From assembly GCA_029557025.1 (NCBI GenBank), contig JAKPRU010000820.1:1-9982 (forward strand): DNA of 9,982 nucleotides. The letters run 5' to 3'. The notes below the pieces were generated by a model, which had not been told where the DNA came from, did no database searches, and worked only from the letters and a program-made list of their open reading frames with translations. Below, in pieces: positions 1 to 9,200 of the stretch (positions are counted from its first letter, which is position 1; each line of letters opens with the position of its first letter). Position numbers and translations under genes: made by a program. Source of the DNA: Candidatus Omnitrophota bacterium (GTDB lineage: Bacteria > Hinthialibacterota > Hinthialibacteria > Hinthialibacterales > JAKPRU01).

Positions 1-298
1 GACGGGACACTTTACCTGATGTGCGAAGCGGATTTGTACCGGGTGATGGAATAGCAGCCCCCGCTTTGTGCAAATCAAGCCTGTATGAGAGGATTGTTGT
101 CAGGTCGATTCTTTTCGAGGCGTTCAGGATTTTCACGCCTACGATTCTTTCTTCGGAAGTGGTATCGAGATTGACACCTTCCGAAAGTTCAATAACACCG
201 TCCGGAGTCTCCTTACCGAACTCCAGGTAGAGGACATCTGCTTCGCCATCGTAATATACTTTTATCTTATTCTCACTCCGCCGGATAAAACTCCACAT
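1..298 (-). CDS. DUF2283 family protein (partial, runs off the left edge)
   Basis: The frame is open from an ATG at 298-296 to the window edge, giving 99 residues with no stop, so the C-terminus is missing. After an 11-residue lead (MWSFIRRSENK) it reads IKVYYDGEADVLYLEF, then DGVIELSEGVNLD, then RIVGVKILNASKRI. This is the usual order of DUF2283 proteins: an N-terminal YD-x-EAD-x-LY strand, a central acidic G-V strand, and a (V/I)VG-(I/V)-x-IL-x-AS motif. Members are small (about 60-80 residues) cytoplasmic proteins of unknown role. This one continues at least 24 residues past the conserved core with a Pro/Gly-rich tail. The start overlaps the 3' end of the giant gene by 26 nt in another frame. 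Nothing resembling a Shine-Dalgarno precedes that ATG, and most family members begin close to the IKVYYD segment. The true start may therefore be a rare codon nearer residue 12. The family call is firm; the start is not. Confidence 0.8.
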   Translation of the reverse strand, partial: MWSFIRRSENKIKVYYDGEADVLYLEFGKETPDGVIELSEGVNLDTTSEERIVGVKILNASKRIDLTTILSYRLDLHKAGAAIPSPGTNPLRTSGKVSR

Positions 299-3200
299 TT
301 ACCGCGCCGGAGGTGGGCAGGTTCACACCATCGTAGGCCACAAAGGGTGATCGTGCGTCGGAGATACCGGTGAACTCGCCGTTCTCGTCGAAGTGAAAAT
401 TGATTCCTTTCACCAGGTCGCGAGGAGGAACGCAGTCAAATGTAACGCCGCCGGTTTCAAGGTTAAGATTCAGAATGGCCTGGGTCCCAATCAGGAGCTC
501 ATCCGCCCAATCCGAATCGAGATTTCCCGCCGCAATGTCGATCCCGCCGGAGGGATTCTGCACCGCGCCGAACACCTGCACCGGTTGGGTAATGGGCACA
601 ATTTCGCGGAAGGAACCATCCGGATTGAGTTCCGCACGAAATACCCGGAGGAAATTCTTCGCTCCCTCGCCTGTATATCCGGCAGTTGCGGCGATGATTT
701 CGTTTTGCCCGTCTTCGTCGACATCCCCAACGGCGAGATTCACGCCTCCAAGTCCCTGCTGCTCGATGGGAAACGCCTCCAGAGGCGGAGTGTACCCGGC
801 GAGAACCACCTGGCCGGTTTTCCTGTCCCATTTCAGCAGAAGCACCTGGAACAGTGTGGTTGCACCTTCACCGTTCATTTGTCCCACAACCAATTCATCC
901 AGGCCGTCCTGATTTACATCGCCCGCGGCAACAGCCACACCACCGGATCCATTCCCCCAGAGCGCTTGCTCGTGGAGGCCCCGGATCGTGCCAAGCGTTT
1001 CCAGTTTCCTGTTGGGGGGAGGATTCGGATTATATTGCAAAATGCGGATTTGATGGCTGCCGCCGAGTCCCTGCGCGGCGGCAATCATCGGGAGGCCATA
1101 TCCGGCGAAGTTTCCGGCGGCCACATTCAGCGCACCGTGTGGATTTCGGTATTTCTCATTGGAAGAGATGGGAGAGAAGACCCCCTTGGAAGTCATCCAC
1201 TTAGGACCGCCGGAAAGACCGCCGAAGGTCCGCCAGACCACCAGAATGGAGGGTTGGCTCGATCCCATGCCGCCGGGTCCGAATCCGACAACGATATCCT
1301 TTACTCCATCGCCATCGATGTCCGCCACAGCGGTGTTGACGGCACGTTCCCTCGATGTGTTCAGCTTTGCAGCGGTGACGCGTGTCATCCCTTGAAAGCC
1401 GCTGAAGGGGACCTGTCGCCAGACATCGCCAATGCGATGCAGTCGCTTGCTGGTTCCGGTTCCGCCGTGCCCCTGGGAGAGAAGCATCGTATCGGGAACC
1501 GTTGTCGGAGTGGGGGTCGGGCAGGGAGTGGGAGTTCCGACCGGGGCTTGTATGCTCAATGGAATGTCTCTTCGTGTAGATGCCTGCCCGTCCGTGGCTT
1601 CAATGGTCAAGAGATGGTCGCCAAGTTGCGGATGTCCGGGCTGGAAAATCAGAATGCCCCCCACGGTCCCCGGGGTATAAAAACCGTTGAGCAGCGAGAA
1701 CCCGTCGCGTCCCTGAACCACCGGATTTCCGTCGAAATAAGCCAGTAGAGTGACCGGATCGCCTTCCGGGTCATCCACAAAGGCAACCAGGTTCACAGTC
1801 TGGCCAAGCCAGAGTGGGTTGGGTACAGTGACCTCCAGTTCAAGAGTCGGCGGGACACTGGCGCTGAGAATACGGAATTGCGCGCCGATCGCCGTGTCGC
1901 CAAGAAGAATATCGGAAAGGCTGTCCCCCGCGATAAAAGTAACGGAGAGAATCTCTCCGGCGGTCTGGGGAACGAAAGTGACACTGACAATCGCCGGTTG
2001 CGCGCCCAGTTTTGTATCCAATCCCAGCGGTGGGTGAAAAAGGCTTCCCGGCGGCGAATTCGCCACATTCAGCAGGACCGACTGTTCATCCGGGTCCCAA
2101 GCATAGCCGATAGCCGTTGTGCAGTGCCCGGCGGTTACAGAGTATATGTTCGCCGTGCCCTGAAGACGGCCGTCTACATAGACCTCCACGGCCGCCTGTG
2201 CGGGGAAATCGACATCGAGGATATCGATATTAAGTGTCCATTCAGTTGTCTCGGATCGTTGATTCCTGGCCGTAAAGAGAATCGCCAACGGTGAAGAGGC
2301 GGATTGAATCGGACTGGGAGCGACACGAAACTCCGAGGTGGCAAATCCCACACTGGTACAGGATTGAATTTGTGCCAACCCCTTCGTTTCCCGCACAGAA
2401 AACGCAAGAGGCAATCCTGTCGGGTCGAAAGCGATCACGGTCCCGGTAAGGACATGCCCCTCCGAAACGGTCAGGCTATTACTCAGCGGAACCGAAACCC
2501 CATCCACATACGCGGCTGTCAGCCGCACAATCGGCGGCGCATGAGTGGCGGTGATCGAAAGGGTAAGAGTTTTTGAAACCTCAAAGACCCCGTCCGAAAG
2601 GAGGAGTTCCAGCGTGTATTCCTTAGCGGGTTGTCCTGGAAGGTTTGCCACAACCCCTGGGTAGACAAGCAGACTGCCTGCCGGTTCAGGGCCTTCCAAA
2701 CGAAACGGAAGCGGGGTTCCGGATTGGACGGATTGCCCCGAAAACTCGACACGTTGCAAATCGGTTGTGGTAAACACTGTTCCTGATACGGACAAGATCA
2801 GCCGATCGTCAGGATCGGTGTCGAGGCCGGAGAATACCAGGTTCAACATGGCCAATGTGTCCAATGCAATCGGCTCTGTTATCGGAGCGGTGGCTTCGTT
2901 GATGGTAAGCCCCACCTGCAAGTTCGGCGAGTGATATCGCTGACGAACAGTGATCGTCAGAGGCATTTGTGTATGAAAGCCTCCGTTATTGGTCGCGTGA
3001 AGCACCATGGAATACGGGGAGGCTGTGAACGCACCCAGCGGTGGGCGATAGGCCAGGGTCCCGGTCACCGGCGGCACACCGGAGGAAGCCGTGAATTGCG
3101 CCCCCGGAGGTAACCCCGATGCGGTTAATCCAACCGATTCCGCGCCTGTGTCGGCTACCTCTACCAGGGCAGTGAGCAGGGAACGTTCATCCATTTGGAT

Positions 3201-6200
3201 AGTTTGCGTGACCGGAATGACCGTGCCGTCGATCCGCAACTCTTTGAGTGTGAGCTGTGGCGCTGTGGGAACATTCTCGATAATGACACGCAGGTCATGG
3301 TACTGCCACAAAATGCCGTCGGTCATCTGCAATTCGAGTGTAGCTGTTTGCGAGGTTGCGCTTGCAGGAACCGCGTGCAATCCGGGCCGGAGACGGAAAT
3401 TTGTACTGACCTCGCCGGAGGCGCTGACGACAAACGGAAGCGAGTGGCCTGTTACGATGGACTGATCGGCAAATATCGCGGAGAGCAGTTTTGGGTTGCT
3501 CAGGGCTGTGCCTTGAGCGAGTAGGGTCACTGTTTCACTGGGACCGAGATTCGATGTGCGGACAATCAGGTCCAGGTAATCCGTTTCCCGAATCGTGATT
3601 TCCGTGGAAGCGCCGACAAATGCCGCGCCGGTTGCGCTGGTTAAGACTCCCCGGAACGGAAGGAGAAACGACAAGCGGTCGGATAATTGCACAACCTGAA
3701 AATTGTAATACGTCCACGGACTGCCGAACACCTGATCCCTGGCACGGACACCGATTCGGACCGTGGAGCCGACCGGAAATGTTTCATCAAACGTGAGAGA
3801 CAACTCTGAGGTAGCCGATCCGAATCCGCTGTACACCTGGCGAATACCGGCGGAAGCGGGCGCGTTGAACTCGATCAGGACAATATCCCGATCCGAATCA
3901 ACCGCCTCGGCCCGGATCACCACATCCTGTCCTGTAACAACAGCGCGAGTGGCCGAGTCCGGCGTAATGGCTCGCCCGCTGAGGGTCGCGGATACAGCAA
4001 GACTCGGAGCCTGGGGGGTATTGATAATATCTACTTGAAATCCGGTAGAGATTGCCTTGCCGCTTTCATTCCGGGTCGTGAATTCAAATGAAGACGGGTC
4101 AATCGGCGAATCGTACAATGACGGCGGGTATCCTTCCGGTAGATCCGCATCGAATGGTCCCGGTCGGAAAGTGAACAGGCCTTGTGTGGAATCTGTACCG
4201 GGCGTTGCCGTGAATGTCCCAAGGCCGGTTCCGAGCGTTTGTGTCATGGTCAGCATTTCACCGGAAACATCCGTACCGGTGAGATTGACAGTCAACAGAG
4301 AGTTTTCGGGAACCCGCACGGTGGGATTGACGGGAATCGGGACCCCATCCAGGCGCATTGCCGAGACACGGAGTTGGGGAACGGTAGGCTTGTGTTCCAC
4401 GGTAATCGGCAGAGACACGGTATCCGAGAGTTCCCCATCGCTCAGCGTCAATTGAATTTCTCGACTGACCTGCCCGATTAACGGAGACACCGTGCGGAAA
4501 GTCGGTCCCAGTTCGAATACCGCCGAGAATTGGCCCATTTGCGGTCCGACAAGAATCGGAAGACCGGCGGGGGGAATCCCGGATTGCCCATTCACGGTCG
4601 CCGTTGCCAGGCTCGGCAGAGAGAATACCGCGCCGGTGGCGGAGAGTAGGAGATTGTTGTCGGAATTCGGGTCGCTGCCCACAATGGTCAGGGTCAACCG
4701 CTGATCTTCCGAAATGGCCGGTGGATCGATCATCGCCTCGCCGGTTCCCGAAAGTGTCTGGCCGGTATAAATGGAAGAGGTAATGTTCCTGATCGCCGGC
4801 GGCTGGTTGACCAGCAGCGTAATGCGATCCGCCGAAGACCGACCGGTGGAATCGGTCACAGAGACAATCAGGTATGCCGGGCCGAGAAAATCGCCGAGTA
4901 CAGGCGAAATGCTCAATTCCCCCGTGGCATTCGTGGTTTCGAGTGAACCGTATGTCGATTGTGTATCGAACCGGCCCGGCGGCGAGATGTCGAACCCGAT
5001 CGCGGTGATTTTGTCGAGATCGAAGCTGGAAACATGGATACGGTTGTTCTTTCCTGCGGGGATTGTGACGGTCCGACCGGCAGCATCCTGGGCGAGCGGG
5101 TTTCCGCTCGGACCATAGACATCCAATGTCATATCCGGGGCTCCGTTTACACGGAACCGTGGGGATGGGATGCCCTGGTAACAATTCCCCAGCGCATCCG
5201 ATGCGGCAATCACAATGGAAAAGCTCTCCGTGGTCCGCAGCTGCTCGGCGGGCGGCATGGTGAGAACAAATGTGGGGAAAACATTCTGCGAGGAGCTGGA
5301 GGCATCTGTCAGTTGGTATGATCCGCCCACGCCGTCACTGAAAAACACCCGCATGGCATCGGGTCGTGCCAGAAACGCCAGCGTATCGTCTATCGGGTCC
5401 CAGATATTTGTGCCGGTAATGCGAACAGCCGTATTGGGAAACAGCATGGATTGTGTGGGAATGCTTTGTCCGATTTGGATGGCGCTCCCATCGGGGCGGG
5501 TAGCGGTCCCGGAAACGAGATAGACATTTACCGCGCCCACACTCACTGTGGGGGGGTGATTGTCTACTGCAATTTCTGTTGCGGGGGAAATAACCGAGAG
5601 CGCATTGCCGACATCGTCCCACAGGAAAAATGTGTATCCCACAGGTTGTTTTGAGGTCACTTCCGTTTTTCCGATCTGGTCTGAAACCGTGACATCGAAT
5701 TGTGCCGTGTAAATCGTGGGCAAGCCGGTTTGCGGTGTACTGTAGACAATTACGGGAGCGACCGCGCTTGCGGTCGGGCCGCCGACACCGCTCAGGTCGG
5801 CCGTAATACTCTGCGATGAGGTTCCCGCTGCGAAATAGTCGTTTCCATTCCGGAGGATCAGCGGATTAGTGAATTCCACCCGGTAGGTCAACATGTCGCC
5901 GCCTCGTACCCGCTGGGGAACACCGGCCAGAGCGCCCTGCACAATCCGGAAAGGCGGGTTGGAATCCAGGTACACCGCCGCTTCGGGCGGCTGGGTATCC
6001 ACTGTGAACTCATTCGTGTCGAGCGGGATTAGAGGAAAGGCAGAATCGGCATCCAGGAGGCTGATTCGTATTCGTGTGGCGGCGGAGGGAACGGCCCCCG
6101 CCTGAACGGTCAATTTCGGCGTGCCGGGCACACCCGGCAGGGCGGTCGGGGTTACTCCGGGCGGCAGCCCGGCGGGAGAGAGGGGTATCATGGTTTTCCC

Positions 6201-9200
6201 GATGCTTTGCAGATTGGCGAAGGTTACCTCCGAAATCCCCCCGGCCCCCAGGTTCACCGTTGAAACAGTCCAGGTTGCCGTAAGAATCGAGCCGGCCTGG
6301 CTGGTTACCGAGGGAACCAGCTCGCTGACAGATGGCCACAGCTCGCGCGGATAAATGGGCGAAAAGTCCGCTGTGAGCCGTTCCAGGCCCGTGCTGTTGA
6401 AACTGCCGAACGTGGCGACCAGCTGAATCTCATCCCCTTCCGATACCTCGGCCATGCTGTTCGGGCCGCTGTCCGGCCCCGTCCGGTAAGTCCCGACCGG
6501 CGCGATGTGTCCGTTCACGATCAGATCACTGGTAATCAGCGACGGCCCCGCCGTTTTAACACCCAGCTCCGCAATCTGTGCCTGAGTCTGATTGCCGACT
6601 TCATCCGCAAAGGTCAGATGGATTTTCCTGGGAGTGATGGGAAGCGCGGTTGCGGTAACCTGCGCCGATACGGTGGCGTTGAACACGGAGCTCCCCGGGC
6701 TTCCAGCCTCCACAACGGAGGTACCGTCGACAATGTTCTCAAAGCGAATTGTCCCGCTATTGAACTGCTGAACCAGGTCGTGATGCAGATCCGACAAGGA
6801 ATCGGATTGAACAAAGACATTGATCAGCAAAATATCCCCGCTGTTCAAGGAGGGGAACACGATCGGTTGGTAAGTCGCCCCGTTATCACGGGAGACAAGA
6901 ACCTGCGAAGAAAGAATCGCCGGTGCGGTGTTGTCAATCTCCAATGTGGTGGATACGACACCGGCCTCCGCCGCGCCGGTCCAGAACAGGTTGCCCGGAT
7001 GGTAACTCGTAATGCTGCGGAAATCGGCGCCGTGATCGGTTGCATCAACAATCACCACCGTCCCCAGGGCAACCGGGGTACTCGGCGCATTTCCCACCTC
7101 GAAAACGCAGGAGATATCACTCAGCGAACGGTTCTCGACATTGAACTTGATCCCGTTTTCGGTCACTGTGGCCGGTGTCGGATTGCCCGCTACAAGAAGC
7201 GAGCCGGGCACAAAGGTCCCGGCGAACCGGCTCCATCCGGCCGACACCACCACGGGCGCGCTGGATGCGCTTTTATCGAACAGCCGGAACTCCGCGCGGA
7301 CCTGCCCTCCCTGTTTGACACGCCCCGGAACGACCGTGCCGTTTCCGCTGTCCAATACGGTGAGTGTAACACTTCCCGGGGCATTGGCCGACTTATTGGA
7401 CGGTGGATTTACCAGCGACGGGTCCAGGTCACCGAAGTCGATTTTGCGGATTCTTCCGTTACCCCGGTCCACAATCAGCAGATTGCCGCTTGCATCGAGC
7501 AGAAGGCCGAACGGCTGGTTCAGCTGGGAAAAAATCGCCTGGTCCCCATCGCCGTTGTATCCTGCCGAACCGGTTCCGGCGATGGTTGAAATCTTTCCAT
7601 CGGTTGAGATTTTGCGAATACGGTGGTTCTGTGTATCGGCGATGTAGATGTTCCCGGAGGTATCACCGATTGCGTGACTGGGGGCTTTCAGTTCGGCGGA
7701 TACCGCCGGAATGCTGTCTCCCGAATACCCCGCGGAGCCGGTTCCGGCGAGCGTGGTAATAATCCCGTCGGGAGAAAGGACGCGGATTCGGTTGTTGAGC
7801 GTATCGGCGATTAAGGTCCTGCCGGAAGCATCGCGATAGACGCCGGTGGGTGTATGGAGCGAGGCCAGTATGCCCGGTCCCAAGTCCCCCGCGTATGTCG
7901 CCGTGCCGTTTCCGGCGAGATCGGCGATGGAGCCGGATGGCTCGGCAGAGCGAACACGATGGTTCATCTGGTCGGCGAACACCAGGACACCCGTGCTGCC
8001 GACGGCCAGTCCGGCAGGGCTATTGAGATAAGCGGTCAGCGTGGTGCCTGTGGCATATCCCTGGGTACCGCTCCCCACGGCCCGGTAAGCGAGGGAATTG
8101 TATTCCGGTGTAAATCGGCGGATCACATGCCTGCCGTTCTCGGCAACATACAAGTTGGCGGTCGCGTCATAACCGAGACCCATGGGAGACGAGACGGGGA
8201 TGTCAATTGCAAGAGAACCGTCGGAGACACTTCCGGATGCGAGTCCGTTTCCGGCGATGGTTCGGACAATCCCGGAGGAGTCGATTAGCCTCACGCGGTT
8301 GACCCCGGTGTCGCTGAACACCAACTGCCCGGTCGGATCGACCACAATAAATGACGGCGTGGCGAGGAAGGCCAAGCCCGCCGGCACCGCCTCGCCGCCG
8401 TATGAGGCAATGCCGATTCCGGCGAACGGCAATTCGCGAGGGGTTGGAGTCCCGGTTGCGCCGGTATAAACAGTGACGTAAGAATAGCCTTGAGAGTAGT
8501 AGGTATCCCCGGTGCTGTCTCTCGTTAAACCGGCAGCCACGAAAGGCTGTTCTGTATTTTCGGTTATGAAAAACCGGGCTGTCAGGCCATCCTGGCGAAT
8601 CCGGACCAGCAGCCGGGTACCCACATTGGCGATGATCAGCTGGTTCAGGTGATCGAGAGTGAGGGCGACAGGGGTGTCCAGCATGGCGATGGTGGCGGTC
8701 ACGTTGGCCACCGTATCGCCTTTGATCCCGTTGCCTGCGTAAGTGCTTACCTGGGTCCAGCCCGGGCAGATCAGTCGGACCCGATGATTATATGTATCGG
8801 CGACAAAGATACCGCCGCCCGGCTGGACAGCGAGATCGCTGATGGTGTTGAATTGCGCTTCGAGGGGCGGGCTTCCATCCCCCGCATACCCGGCCACTCC
8901 CGTTCCGGCAATAGTCCGGACGATATTATTTTCCAGGACACGGACACGGTGTTCCTCGGCCCAGAACAGGTTACCGGTGGCGTCCGTGACCAGGCCGACC
9001 GGTCGAAGCACACTCGCCTGGGTCCCGCACTGCCCATCGCCGGCAACCGCCGGGGTTCCATCTCCCACCAGGGTGCTGACAACGCCGGACAGGCTCATAA
9101 TCCGAATCCGGTGGTTTCCGGCATCGCTGAACACCACGGAGCCGTTGCTGAGCGGCAGGACATCAATCGGGGAATGGATGGGAACCTCCAGGGCGAGTGT

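Noticed and set aside
21..230. 69-codon plus-strand open frame at the left edge
   Set aside because: The complementary strand encodes a clear DUF2283 protein across the same bases.
393..1748. 451-codon open frame on the plus strand
   Set aside because: It lies wholly antisense to the FG-GAP-like, linker and Ig-like coding region. It has no recognisable domain, and its composition is that expected from the reverse of G/C-ending codons. The minus strand explains the DNA fully.
4258..5184. 308-codon open frame on the minus strand in a second frame
   Set aside because: It overlaps the giant gene in a shifted frame. The translation is rich in Arg, His, Pro and Cys with no motif, and the giant frame carries the domain repeats here.
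5760..5775. Hairpin GACCGC-GCTT-GCGGTC
   Set aside because: It is intragenic and short, within a single Ig-like domain. No regulatory context supports it.
6122..6139. Perfect hairpin TGCCGGG-CACA-CCCGGCA
   Set aside because: It lies inside coding sequence for a Gly-Val-Pro-Gly joint. Its G/C-rich codons explain the symmetry, and no T-run follows.
6507..7589. 360-codon open frame on the plus strand
   Set aside because: It is antisense to the Ig-like and late NHL region. Its Arg/Gly/His-rich translation shows no fold or motif.
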